Positions 1-8,731 of a stretch of 64,000 nucleotides of DNA are shown here, piece by piece. Origin of the DNA: an uncultured Porphyromonadaceae bacterium. GTDB taxonomy: Bacteria; Bacteroidota; Bacteroidia; Bacteroidales; Muribaculaceae. Position 1 is the stretch's first letter. Every line of letters starts with the position of its first letter. The stretch spans positions 1 to 64,000 of the forward strand of contig UQKE01000002.1 in NCBI GenBank assembly GCA_900541555.1, written 5' to 3'. Made by a program: the position numbers and the translations under genes. Under the pieces are notes generated by a model. The model did not search any database. It saw nothing but the letters and a program-made list of their open reading frames with translations, and had not been told where the DNA came from.

Positions 1-472
1 TAAGGGCTTCTGCCAGCCCTGCTGTAATTCCCACCGTGTTTCCCAGATTTTCACCCATAGCACCAAATGCCCCCATCATACCGGTCACTGTCCCCAGAAG
101 CCCCAACATAGGAGACAATCCGATAATGAGGGACAGAAAATTCAGATGCGCATACAGAGAGCGTATGAACCGGTCCGCCTGGGCATACACCACAGTTTCC
201 ACCATATCCTTATCTGCCAATTCCGCTTCAGGAAGTGAACGGGTCACCTCGGCTGCAAACCCTGACGTCTTACCGGCCAGACTGGCCGCTTCCTCTCCCC
301 TGCCCTGGTTCAGCAGTGCTGTATACTTTTCCAGGAAAGCTGACGGTGAAATGACTTTCCGATAATACATAGCCCTTTCCAGTGCTATGGAAATAGACAG
401 AACGGAACACAACAGAAGAGGCCACATGCAAGGACCTCCCTTAATAAACCAGGTCAGTACAGATGAAAACAT
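1..472 (-). CDS. MotA/TolQ/ExbB proton-channel protein, 5' part only
   Basis: Reading the minus strand from an ATG at 472 gives about 157 codons that run off the left edge. The protein has an N-terminal membrane segment (WPLLLCSVLSISIALERAM) and then the family hallmark PMLGLLGTVTGMMGAF, the proton-channel helix of ExbB/TolQ/MotA proteins, which energise TonB-type outer-membrane import or related machines. A clear AAGGAG ribosome binding site lies 6 bases before the ATG, which is uncommon elsewhere in this window. Base composition differs from the rest: 94 of the first 180 bases are G or C (52%), and codons such as CTG, GGG and CAG are frequent. It is a different gene from the exbB at 39.6 kb. 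The family call is firm; the substrate is unknown. Confidence 0.85.
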   Translation of the reverse strand, partial: MFSSVLTWFIKGGPCMWPLLLCSVLSISIALERAMYYRKVISPSAFLEKYTALLNQGRGEEAASLAGKTSGFAAEVTRSLPEAELADKDMVETVVYAQADRFIRSLYAHLNFLSLIIGLSPMLGLLGTVTGMMGAFGAMGENLGNTVGITAGLAEAL

Positions 473-475
473 AAT

Positions 476-570
476 CTACTCCTTATCCTGCTCAAAAGGT
501 ATACTTAACCCCCACATAGCAGGTTCTTTCAAATCCTGGAAGCAGAGTCTGATACGGTCCTGCCCCATTG
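476..570 (-). pseudogene. C-terminal fragment of the gene upstream of the left-edge ExbB
   Basis: Minus-strand frame ending in TAG at 476-478, three bases before the ExbB-like ATG. It reads ...GQDRIRLCFQDLKEPAMW then GLSIPFEQDKE and stop. Going upstream the frame hits a stop at about 603-605, so only about 30 codons can be coding. The tight spacing to the ExbB-like gene suggests the two belonged to one operon and that the upstream gene was cut off somewhere between 545 and 580. Family not recognised. Confidence 0.4.
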
Positions 571-911
571 CCATATTCATAATAATCCCAATGCTTCTTG
601 GCTTTGTTTACTATTTTTATGCGTTTAGCGAAGAATGTATTGCTTCCATCCGAAAAGGAAAAATTTGGATTGACGAAAATATAATTAAGCGAATATATTT
701 GGATGATGATGGGGAAACGATAGGCGAAAAAGCATATTCGTGGGATATGGCGGATCGTTGTGTTGTGGCCTCTCGCTCGTTTAGATTCTATTTTTGCGGA
801 AAAAGGGATGTTTTTTTGCTTGTCCCGTCGTCTGTTTTTGAATCAGAATCGCAACGAGAAAATGTCATAGCCTTGCTAAAATCGATATTGCGCGACCGAC
901 TCATAATGTAG
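545..911 (+). pseudogene. YcxB-like membrane protein, C-terminal half only
   Basis: Plus-strand frame ending in TAG at 909-911. The readable part begins with a hydrophobic helix (IAIFIIIPMLLGFVYYFYAF) and continues with a beta-rich domain containing a W-D-M-A-D-R core and a VPSSVF motif, then a helical end. That order resembles the C-terminal half of YcxB-like proteins. The open frame extends left to 387, but that part runs antisense through the ExbB-like start and has its composition, so I do not believe it is coding. No N-terminal half or start is visible. GC is only 38 of 120 in 601-720 (32%). Function unknown; the family call is tentative. Confidence 0.45.
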
Positions 912-979
912 TGCTTTCGCGTTCTCAATTTCATGTCTTGTTTTTTGAGATATTGCTTCTGTGGATAAAACATTATTCG

Positions 980-987
980 TATTTTTG
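980..987 (+). promoter_or_regulatory. Candidate -7 box (TATTTTTG) for the transketolase gene
   Basis: TATTTTTG matches the Bacteroidota -7 consensus TAnnTTTG and lies 35 bases before the ATG. No good TTTG partner is found at the expected 19-21 base spacing. Confidence 0.4.
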
Positions 988-1022
988 CATAAGTAGAATT
1001 CTCACTTATAAAATCAACAGAC

Positions 1023-3065
1023 ATGGATGTAACCCAAATGAAAAAGGCTGCCGACAACCTTAGAATCATAGAAGCAACAATGGTTGAAACCGCTAAATCA
1101 GGGCATCCGGGAGGCTCTATGAGCGGAACAGATTTTCTGAATGCATTATATTCCCAATTCATAGTTTATGATCCGGACGATGCCCAATGGTTCGCTCGCG
1201 ATCGCTTTTTCTTAGATCCTGGTCACATGTCGCCGCTGTTGTATGCAGTATTGGCCATGTGTGGCAAGTACACAATTGACGATTTGAAGAAATTCCGTCA
1301 ATGGAAAAGTGCGACGCCCGGACATCCGGAGGTGGATTTCTCGCGTGGTGTCGAAAATGGCTCTGGACCTCTTGGGCAGGGACATGTGATGGCAGTAGGC
1401 GCTGCGATTGCAGAACGATTTATTGCCGCGCATTTTGGAGAAGTGGTAGCGCATAAAACTTATGCATTGATTTCCGATGGCGGAATCCAAGAAGAAATAT
1501 CTCAAGGAGCAGGACGCATAGCCGGCTTTTTGGGATTGAGCAATTTGATTATGTTTTATGACAGCAACAAGGTCCAGCTTGCGACAATGGTTGACGCCGT
1601 GTCGTCGGAGGATACAGCTGCGAAATACCGTGCATGGAATTGGAATGTGATCGAGATCGATGGCAATGATCCCGTGCAGATATGCGATGCATTGGCGGAG
1701 GCTCAAACGGAACAACGCCGTCCAACGCTGATTATTGGAAATACCGTAATGGGCAAAGGATGCGTGGATGCGGATGGCAATAATTTTGAATTTAAATGCA
1801 GCACGCATGGGAATCCATTGAGCAAATCCGGCGCCAGCTATGAAAGAACAGTGGAAAATCTTGGAGGAGATCCGAACGATCCATGGAAGGTGTTTGACGA
1901 AACACGTGCACTTTACGACAAGCGTCGAGCCGAGCTTGTCGAAATAGCAAAGGAACGGAAAGCTGCATATTGCCGGTGGGCAAGCGAAAATCCGGAAAAG
2001 GCGGCAGAATTGCAATCGTGGATTGATGGGAAGATTCCTGCAATTGATTATAAAAGTATACAGCACAAACCGAATGTGGCAACACGAACGGCCTCTGCCG
2101 ATGTGCTGACGTTGTTTGGCGAGCAAATAAAAAATATGATTGTATCGTCGGCAGACTTGTCGAATAGCGACAAGACTGAATCTTTCGTGAAGAAATGCGG
2201 AACATTCATGTCGCCCGAAAATTTAAGCGGAGCGTTTTTACAAGCCGGCGTTGCGGAATTGACGATGGCCACGATTATGAATGGCATTGCTTTACATGGC
2301 GGATTGCAATGTGCATGTGGAACATTCTTCGTGTTTTCAGACTACATGAAGCCGGCGATTCGAATGTCGGCGTTGATGGAGTTGCCCGTGAAATTCGTTT
2401 GGTCGCATGATTCATTCCGTGTAGGCGAGGATGGCCCGACGCATCAGCCTGTCGAGCAAGAAGCGCAAATACGCTTGTTGGAAGAAATGAAGAATCATAG
2501 TGGAAGAAACAGTATGTTGGTGATTAGGCCGGCAGATAGCGCAGAAACAACCATCGCATGGAAAATGGCGATGGAAAATGTGGACGCGCCGACAGGATTG
2601 ATTCTTACGCGCCAAGATGTCGAGGATATTCCTGCAATGCATGGCGATCGATATGATGAAGCCTTGCAGATGGAACGAGGCGGATATGCTGTGACGGAAT
2701 GCGAAAATCCGGATGTCGTTCTTGTCGGCAATGGTTCTGACGTGCTTTTGCTTATTAAAGCAGCAGAGATTTTGCGGCAAGAAAACATAAAATCACGTGT
2801 CATATCTGTCCCTGCAATCGGGTTGTTTATGGATCAATCAGAGGGATATAGAAATTCATTGATACCAAAAGGTGTGCCGGTATTTGGCAAAACTTCGGGA
2901 ATTCCGTCTACTTTATTGCGAGTAGTGGGTACCGATGGCTATATTTCAGGAATAACTCATTTTGGATATTCGGCTCCTTATAAAGTGTTGGAAGACAAAT
3001 TTGGGTTTACAGTGGAAGCAACGGCAGCAGAAATAAAGAATTATTTGGAGTCATTGCGGAAGTAG
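1023..3065 (+). CDS. tkt: Transketolase
   Basis: A 680-residue thiamine-diphosphate enzyme moving two-carbon units between sugar phosphates in the non-oxidative pentose phosphate pathway (cytosol). The N-terminal cofactor-binding domain starts with SGHPGG at 26-31. The cofactor loop reads ALISDGGIQEEISQGAGR rather than the GDG seen in many homologues. The central pyrimidine-binding domain is followed by a C-terminal transketolase domain. Length is normal for the family. The ATG at 1023 follows a -7 box. No terminator is visible in the 48 bases before the M16 protease gene, so the two may be co-transcribed. Confidence 0.93.
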   Translation: MDVTQMKKAADNLRIIEATMVETAKSGHPGGSMSGTDFLNALYSQFIVYDPDDAQWFARDRFFLDPGHMSPLLYAVLAMCGKYTIDDLKKFRQWKSATPGHPEVDFSRGVENGSGPLGQGHVMAVGAAIAERFIAAHFGEVVAHKTYALISDGGIQEEISQGAGRIAGFLGLSNLIMFYDSNKVQLATMVDAVSSEDTAAKYRAWNWNVIEIDGNDPVQICDALAEAQTEQRRPTLIIGNTVMGKGCVDADGNNFEFKCSTHGNPLSKSGASYERTVENLGGDPNDPWKVFDETRALYDKRRAELVEIAKERKAAYCRWASENPEKAAELQSWIDGKIPAIDYKSIQHKPNVATRTASADVLTLFGEQIKNMIVSSADLSNSDKTESFVKKCGTFMSPENLSGAFLQAGVAELTMATIMNGIALHGGLQCACGTFFVFSDYMKPAIRMSALMELPVKFVWSHDSFRVGEDGPTHQPVEQEAQIRLLEEMKNHSGRNSMLVIRPADSAETTIAWKMAMENVDAPTGLILTRQDVEDIPAMHGDRYDEALQMERGGYAVTECENPDVVLVGNGSDVLLLIKAAEILRQENIKSRVISVPAIGLFMDQSEGYRNSLIPKGVPVFGKTSGIPSTLLRVVGTDGYISGITHFGYSAPYKVLEDKFGFTVEATAAEIKNYLESLRK

Positions 3066-3113
3066 AGGATTCGAGATTGATTAAAATGTTACTTAGGTAA
3101 AAATAAAAATATA

Positions 3114-5927
3114 ATGAAGATGAGTTTGAAGAAATTAATAATAGCGGGATTGCTGTCGATTTCTTTTGGCGTATATGCCCAAAATGTATCTCCCATGTTG
3201 CAAGAATTGACAGATTCTGCTGTGAGGATTGGGAAATTACCCAACGGATTGACTTACTATATCCGACATAATGAAAATCCGAAAGGGCAAGCGGATTTCC
3301 ATATCGCCCAAAAGGTTGGTGCTGTACAAGAAAATGAAGACCAAAATGGATTGGCCCATTTCTTGGAGCACATGTGTTTCAACGGAACGAAGAATTTTCC
3401 CGACAAGCAACTTCTGACGTGGTTGGAGTCGAAGGGTGTTAAATTTGGCATGAATTTGAATGCGCATACAGGTACGGATCAGACAGTTTATGACATTATG
3501 AATGTGCCGGTTGCGAATCGGGAGGTTGTCGATTCTTGTTTGCTGATTCTTCATGATTGGGCAGATGCATTGACGCTTGCCGATGAAGAAATAGAGAAGG
3601 AGAGAGGCGTCATACATGAAGAATGGAGAATCGGAAACAATGCAATTTCTCGCGTATTGGATCGCCATGCTCCGGAGTTGTATCCGAATACAAAATATGC
3701 CACACATAACGTGATAGGCGACATTGATATTATTGACAATTTTAAGCCGCAAGTGCTTCGCGATTATTATGAGAAATGGTATCGTCCGGATTTGCAAGGC
3801 ATTATTGTGGTGGGCGATATCAATGTTGATTCGGTGGAAATGAAAATAAAAGATTTGTTTTCTCCGATAAAAATGCCGGAAAATCCGGCGGAATTTACCT
3901 ATGAGACGGTAGGCGACAATGAAGCTCCAATCGTAATTTCAGATAAGGACGCGGAAATGCCGTATAATATGATTATGGTGGCGCAGAAGTTCGATAAATT
4001 GCCTCGTGAGAATCGAAATACGATGGTTGGGTTAATTTCTGACTATGTTGATTTTGTCATTACTTATGTATTGAATAATCGATTGATAGAAATAACACTT
4101 TCCAACGATGCTCCTTTTAGTGGCGCCGGAGTTTCGATTGATTCGTATCTATATGCAAATACGAAAGGTGCATTGCTGTTTCAAGGCATTGTGAACGAAA
4201 AAGGAAGCGAAGCTGCGTTGAAGGCGATTCTTACGGAATTGAAACGTTTTAAGGAGTATGGATGCACTGCCGCAGAATACGATAGGGCTCGTGCGGAATA
4301 TATAAGCCAATTGGAAAAACAATATAAGAATTTCGGTTCAGCCAAGAATGGCTATTTTGCACAAATCTATATTAACAATTTCTTGGAATCAACGCCAATT
4401 ACGGCAGTAGATTTTGAATACCAAACAATGGGAAACTTGGTGGCTTCATTGCCGGTAGAAATGATAAACGAAGAGGTTAAAGCATTGATTACCGGTAAAA
4501 ACTTAGTGGCAATATCGTTCTGTCCTGACAAAGAGGGAGTGGAGATGCCATCGGTTGATTCTTTAAAGGCAGTTTTTGCCGAGGTAGATGCCGCGACAGT
4601 GGAACCTTATGAGGATACAACCGTTAGTGAACCTCTTTTGGCGGAATCGCCTGAATGTGGTTCGATTGTTGAAGAAAATGACAATGCTCCGCTTGGGTAC
4701 ACGCAACTTTTATTGTCGAATGGGGTAAAAGTCGTGTTGAAGAAGACCGACCATAAAGAGAATGAAGTTTTGTTTAAGGCTGTGAGCGAGGGTGGCGCGT
4801 CGCTCTATGACGCTGCTGATTATGCGAATGCGTTGTTGGCGGCAGACATTTTGTCTTCAACCGGACTTGGGCAGTTCTCTTATACGGATTTGATGAAAAT
4901 GATGTCGGGCAAGCAGGTGACGGTTTCTCCGAGCATTGGCGGATACAAGGAAACAATGACAGGCAGCGCGAGCATCAATGATTTGGAGACGATGATGCAA
5001 TTGATATATTTGAATTTTACGCAGCCGCGGGAAGACAGGGCTGCTTTTGAAAATATAAAGAGCATGTCGTTGTCTCAAATTGAAAATGTCGAACATGATC
5101 CGCAATACGTATTTCAAGATTCGCTTGTAAAAAAATTGTTTGCACATCATCCGAAAGCGATGATTCAGAGCACGGAAATGTTTGAAAAAGTGAATTACGA
5201 CCGTGCATTGCAAATCTACAAGGAACGGTTCGGGAATGCTGCGGATTTCACATTCTTCTTTGTTGGAAACTTTGATGTTGACACGATGAAGGATTATGTA
5301 AAGCGCTATGTCGCTTCGCTTCCGTCGTCGTCGCTTCGCGAAGAATCGAAGAATGATGGAAAATCTATTGTTGCCGGCAAGGTGCGCAATGAATTTGTTT
5401 TGAAGAGCGAAAACAATATGGCAATGCTGGCCATGGTGTGGAGCAAGAAAATACCTTATACGCTTGATAATATCGTAAAAACGAGCATTGCGGGGCAATT
5501 GATGGCAAATGAATTGCTCAATAGCGTCAGGGAAGATGAAGGCGCTGCTTATAGTCCTTATTCGGTCGGTTCGATAGAGCAAAGCTATGAAGACGTCGCA
5601 GTCGTTCAAACTGCATTTGCATTGAATCCCGATAAAAGCAAAACGAGCGAACAAACGACAATTAATTGTTTTGAGAAACTTGCAAATGGTATTCCTGAAA
5701 CTGAATTGCAGAAAATGAAAGAATACATGTTGAAAAAATATGAAGAAAACATTGTCGACAACAGTTATTGGTTGAGTGCGCTTGAACGCTATGTCGTGGA
5801 TGGAATTGATGAATATACGGATTATAAGGAAATGATTAATTCTCTGACGGTGGAGGATATGCAAAATTACATTCATGACATCGTGACAGAGGGGAATCGA
5901 TTTGAATTGTTGATGTTGCCCAATTAA
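3114..5927 (+). CDS. Two-module M16 zinc metalloprotease (pitrilysin/PqqL type), exported
   Basis: A 937-residue protein with a signal peptide (MKMSLKKLIIAGLLSISFGVYA, cleavage probably before Gln). The first M16 domain carries the inverted zinc motif HFLEH at 82-86, with a downstream glutamate in EKERGVIHEEW. A second, inactive-looking M16 module follows and ends with the usual substrate-clamp region. Such periplasmic or outer-membrane-facing proteases degrade peptides in Bacteroidales; the natural substrate is not known. It ends at a strong bidirectional terminator shared with the convergent GH57 gene. Confidence 0.9.
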   Translation: MKMSLKKLIIAGLLSISFGVYAQNVSPMLQELTDSAVRIGKLPNGLTYYIRHNENPKGQADFHIAQKVGAVQENEDQNGLAHFLEHMCFNGTKNFPDKQLLTWLESKGVKFGMNLNAHTGTDQTVYDIMNVPVANREVVDSCLLILHDWADALTLADEEIEKERGVIHEEWRIGNNAISRVLDRHAPELYPNTKYATHNVIGDIDIIDNFKPQVLRDYYEKWYRPDLQGIIVVGDINVDSVEMKIKDLFSPIKMPENPAEFTYETVGDNEAPIVISDKDAEMPYNMIMVAQKFDKLPRENRNTMVGLISDYVDFVITYVLNNRLIEITLSNDAPFSGAGVSIDSYLYANTKGALLFQGIVNEKGSEAALKAILTELKRFKEYGCTAAEYDRARAEYISQLEKQYKNFGSAKNGYFAQIYINNFLESTPITAVDFEYQTMGNLVASLPVEMINEEVKALITGKNLVAISFCPDKEGVEMPSVDSLKAVFAEVDAATVEPYEDTTVSEPLLAESPECGSIVEENDNAPLGYTQLLLSNGVKVVLKKTDHKENEVLFKAVSEGGASLYDAADYANALLAADILSSTGLGQFSYTDLMKMMSGKQVTVSPSIGGYKETMTGSASINDLETMMQLIYLNFTQPREDRAAFENIKSMSLSQIENVEHDPQYVFQDSLVKKLFAHHPKAMIQSTEMFEKVNYDRALQIYKERFGNAADFTFFFVGNFDVDTMKDYVKRYVASLPSSSLREESKNDGKSIVAGKVRNEFVLKSENNMAMLAMVWSKKIPYTLDNIVKTSIAGQLMANELLNSVREDEGAAYSPYSVGSIEQSYEDVAVVQTAFALNPDKSKTSEQTTINCFEKLANGIPETELQKMKEYMLKKYEENIVDNSYWLSALERYVVDGIDEYTDYKEMINSLTVEDMQNYIHDIVTEGNRFELLMLPN

Positions 5928-5966
5928 AGCGTTGTGGCAAAGCAAGAAAAATCAAATTCTTTGTAA

Positions 5967-6003
5967 AAAACAAGCGAGCTCCGATTTGGGGCTCGCTTGT
6001 TTT
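5967..6003. terminator. Bidirectional rho-independent terminator
   Basis: A 16-base stem (AAAACAAGCGAGCTCC pairing with GGGGCTCGCTTGTTTT, one mismatch) with a 5-base loop, flanked by A and T tracts. It lies between the convergent M16 protease and GH57 genes and can serve both. Confidence 0.85.
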
Positions 6004-6025
6004 ATCGGCTTGATTTCAATCGCAA

Positions 6026-7429
6026 TTATTCTTTTGCGGCTTTCGAAGCTTGCTTTTTCTTGGGCGCGGCTTTCTTTGTCGCAGCAGGAGCGGTTTTCGC
6101 TTGCGCTTTGGGCTTGATTGCACTCTTTGTTTCTTCTGTCGCGTCTTTGAGAGCTTTAAGCTCTTTATTTAGCATTTCGATTTCGCTTTCTTGATTTTTG
6201 ATTGTGGTGAGCAGTGCGTTCAATTCTTCATTTTCTATTGTCAACGGATATTGCTCTTCCACACGCACAATGAAATCTGCTAAGACATTCATGTAGTTTG
6301 TGAATGCTTGATAAGGAGATTCGTATGGGCTGAAAGAAGCATGCGCGGCGCCATCGCTGAAATGCTTGGTGCTCATATAGAAGAAATGATCGGACGATTG
6401 CAAGTAGTCCCAATCTTGATTTAAACGGCTGTCGGAGCATAAATGCACGCGTTCGGCTACGGAGTATAGCTTGTGGAACGCTTCATTTTGGAGCTGGTTG
6501 CCCAACCATGCGCTTACGTCGCGAGCTTCGTCGGCGCCGGATATCGGGTGGGTGACGGAAATCATATCGACAGCTTTTAGTTTGGATACAGCTTCCGAAG
6601 GAGTCCAAAATTCCACTCCTTTTTCTGCCGCGAATCGTGGCAATGCTTTGAAGAAATCGAAAATGCCGGTTTCGCGCGGGTGATTATCGCCGATTGTTTC
6701 ATAGTTTACGGCAATATTGACCAATTGTTCATCTTTGGGGCTTTGCGAAATCCAACTCATGTATTTGTCGGCAGTTAAAGGATATTCATGCCATGAGTAA
6801 TCGGCAAATCGCATCGCAATATCGTCTGAGAGTTTTGAATTTCTGAAAAGAAGTTTCATTTTAGGTGCGCCTGCCGAAGAATAAACATAGTTGGGAGATT
6901 TCCACCCAAGAATATGTTTTGCTCCTTCTGTCAAAACTGCCTTGAAGCCCATAGATGCAATTTGCGCAGCAATTTCGTCGTTGTAGATTAATTCAGTATT
7001 TCTGAAAACTTTCGGTTTTTGTCCGAATAGGTTATATATCAAAGCATCGTGTCGTTCGACTTGACGTTTGAATTCTTCTTCGTTGATGAGCGACGCGAGC
7101 GAATGATCGTAGGTTTCAGATACAAATTCCACGCAGCCGGTGTCGACAAGCATTTTCATGGAATCGATAAATTCCGGAACGTATTGTTGGAATTGTTCAA
7201 TGGCAGTTCCGGTGATTGAAAATGCGCATTTGAATTTTTTGCCGGAATCTTTTATCATTTGCAGCAGCATTTCGTTTGCCGGCAAATATGCCCGTTGTGC
7301 AATGCGAGTGATTATTTCGTCGTTGGAAAAATCATCGTAGTAGTAATGGTCGTTTCCGATGTCGAAAAAACGGTAGCGTTTCAAACGGAATGGTTGATGT
7401 ATTTGGAAATAAAAACATACTGCGCTCAT
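6026..7429 (-). CDS. GH57 family alpha-glucan hydrolase with a basic tail
   Basis: A 467-residue cytoplasmic protein. The N-terminus (MSAVCFYFQIHQPFRLK) has the HQPF block typical of GH57 amylases and branching-type enzymes, followed by the family's (beta/alpha)7 fold. It is the last gene of a three-gene operon with the debranching enzyme and the glycosyltransferase, a grouping common in Bacteroidota and linked to storage-glucan metabolism. After the catalytic part there is a predicted coiled coil (about residues 405-430) and then a Lys/Ala/Pro-rich tail of about 35 residues resembling a histone-H1-like disordered extension. The tail is unusual for the enzyme; its role is unknown. No signal peptide. 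Confidence 0.88.
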   Translation of the reverse strand: MSAVCFYFQIHQPFRLKRYRFFDIGNDHYYYDDFSNDEIITRIAQRAYLPANEMLLQMIKDSGKKFKCAFSITGTAIEQFQQYVPEFIDSMKMLVDTGCVEFVSETYDHSLASLINEEEFKRQVERHDALIYNLFGQKPKVFRNTELIYNDEIAAQIASMGFKAVLTEGAKHILGWKSPNYVYSSAGAPKMKLLFRNSKLSDDIAMRFADYSWHEYPLTADKYMSWISQSPKDEQLVNIAVNYETIGDNHPRETGIFDFFKALPRFAAEKGVEFWTPSEAVSKLKAVDMISVTHPISGADEARDVSAWLGNQLQNEAFHKLYSVAERVHLCSDSRLNQDWDYLQSSDHFFYMSTKHFSDGAAHASFSPYESPYQAFTNYMNVLADFIVRVEEQYPLTIENEELNALLTTIKNQESEIEMLNKELKALKDATEETKSAIKPKAQAKTAPAATKKAAPKKKQASKAAKE

Positions 7430-7442
7430 AGTAAATAGGTAT

Positions 7443-8705
7443 TTAGTGGTTGTTTAAAATTTTGTTGTATATGTCGATTACTTTTTTCCCGGCTTTTTTC
7501 CATTGGATTCCATCCACTTCTGCTAACCCTTCTTCATGCATTTGATTGTACATGGCGGGGTAGCTGATGATGGAGTAAATGGCGTCAGCCATTGCGTCGA
7601 TGTCCCAAAAATCAATTTTGATGACATGGTTTAGAATTTCAGCACATCCGGATTGCTTGGAAATAATGGAAGGAACGCCCATTTGCATCGCTTCCAATGG
7701 CGATATTCCAAATGGTTCGGATACAGAAGGCATGATGTAGACATCGGATGCTTTCAGCATTTCATATACTTGTTTCCCTTTTTGGAATCCGGGGAAGTGG
7801 AATCGGTCGGCAATGTCTTTTTGGGCAGCCAAATCAATCATTTTTTCCATCATGTCTCCGCTGCCTGCCATCACAAATCGCACGTTGTGTACTTTTTGCA
7901 GTACTTTTGCCGCCGCTTCCACGAAGTATTCAGGTCCTTTTTGCATCGTGATTCGTCCAAGGAATGTGACGATTTTTTCTTTCATTTTCGGGACTTGAAC
8001 GTTTTTCAGTTCATCGCTAAGCGGCTCGACGGCGTTGTGGACGGTTGTCACCTTGGCCGGATCAATGCCGTATTTTTCGATTACAGTTTGGCGAGTCAGA
8101 TTGCTCACTGTGATGATATGGTCGGCATTTGTCATGCCATCCTTTTCAATGCCGAAAACTGTCGGGTTGACATTGCCGCGAGAACGGTCGAAGTCGGTGG
8201 CATGAACGTGGATAACCAATGGCTTTCCCGATACTTGTTTCGCATGTATCCCGGCCGGATAGGTAAGCCAATCGTGGGAATGGATAATGTCGAAATCAAG
8301 CGTGCGGGCAATGACACCGGCTACAATTGAATAGTTGTTGATTTCTTCCAACAAATTGTCAGGATAGCGGCCTGAAAATTCGATGCAACCGAGGTCGTTG
8401 ACGTTCATGTAGTTGAAGTCCGCATAGATATGAGAGCGAAGATCATAGTATAGCTGAGGATTCATGACGTTGCCTATCCGTGATTGCACGTAATCCCAAT
8501 CCGGATCTCTCCATGCGATGGGAGTTGTGCATGCTCCTATGATATTTGCGAAGCTTTTGTCTTCATCTCCATGGGGCTTTGGTATGACAAAGGATATGTC
8601 CATGTTGCCGTTTTCGGCCATTCCTTTTGTCAAACCGTAGCTGGCAGTGCCGAGACCGCCAAGAATATGTGGTGGAAATTCCCACCCGAACATTAGGGCT
8701 TTCAT
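7443..8705 (-). CDS. Glycogen-synthase-like glycosyltransferase (GT-B fold)
   Basis: A 420-residue protein with the GT-B features of glycogen synthases and GT4 enzymes. These are an N-terminal glycine-rich loop (GWEFPPHILGGLGTASYG), the HSHDWLTYPAG block, a C-terminal domain starting at FLGRITMQKGPEYFVEAA, and the nucleotide-sugar E-x7-E motif in SEPFGISPLEAMQ. It probably extends an alpha-1,4-glucan from a nucleotide-glucose donor. It sits 26 bases after the debranching gene and 13 bases before GH57, so one operon is likely. Donor (ADP- or UDP-glucose) cannot be read from sequence. Confidence 0.9.
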   Translation of the reverse strand: MKALMFGWEFPPHILGGLGTASYGLTKGMAENGNMDISFVIPKPHGDEDKSFANIIGACTTPIAWRDPDWDYVQSRIGNVMNPQLYYDLRSHIYADFNYMNVNDLGCIEFSGRYPDNLLEEINNYSIVAGVIARTLDFDIIHSHDWLTYPAGIHAKQVSGKPLVIHVHATDFDRSRGNVNPTVFGIEKDGMTNADHIITVSNLTRQTVIEKYGIDPAKVTTVHNAVEPLSDELKNVQVPKMKEKIVTFLGRITMQKGPEYFVEAAAKVLQKVHNVRFVMAGSGDMMEKMIDLAAQKDIADRFHFPGFQKGKQVYEMLKASDVYIMPSVSEPFGISPLEAMQMGVPSIISKQSGCAEILNHVIKIDFWDIDAMADAIYSIISYPAMYNQMHEEGLAEVDGIQWKKAGKKVIDIYNKILNNH

Positions 8706-8731
8706 ATTTTGAAAGATTTTTTATCTGTTTG

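Noticed and set aside
387..544. Plus-strand extension of the YcxB-like frame to an ATG at 387
   Set aside because: It runs antisense through the ExbB-like start and ribosome binding site and shares that segment's high GC, so it is chance open sequence.
1212..2126. 304-codon minus-strand frame inside transketolase
   Set aside because: Shadow of the conserved transketolase frame; Cys/Arg/His-rich with no family resemblance.
4857..5945. 362-codon minus-strand frame inside the M16 protease
   Set aside because: Antisense shadow with low-complexity Phe/His/Arg composition.
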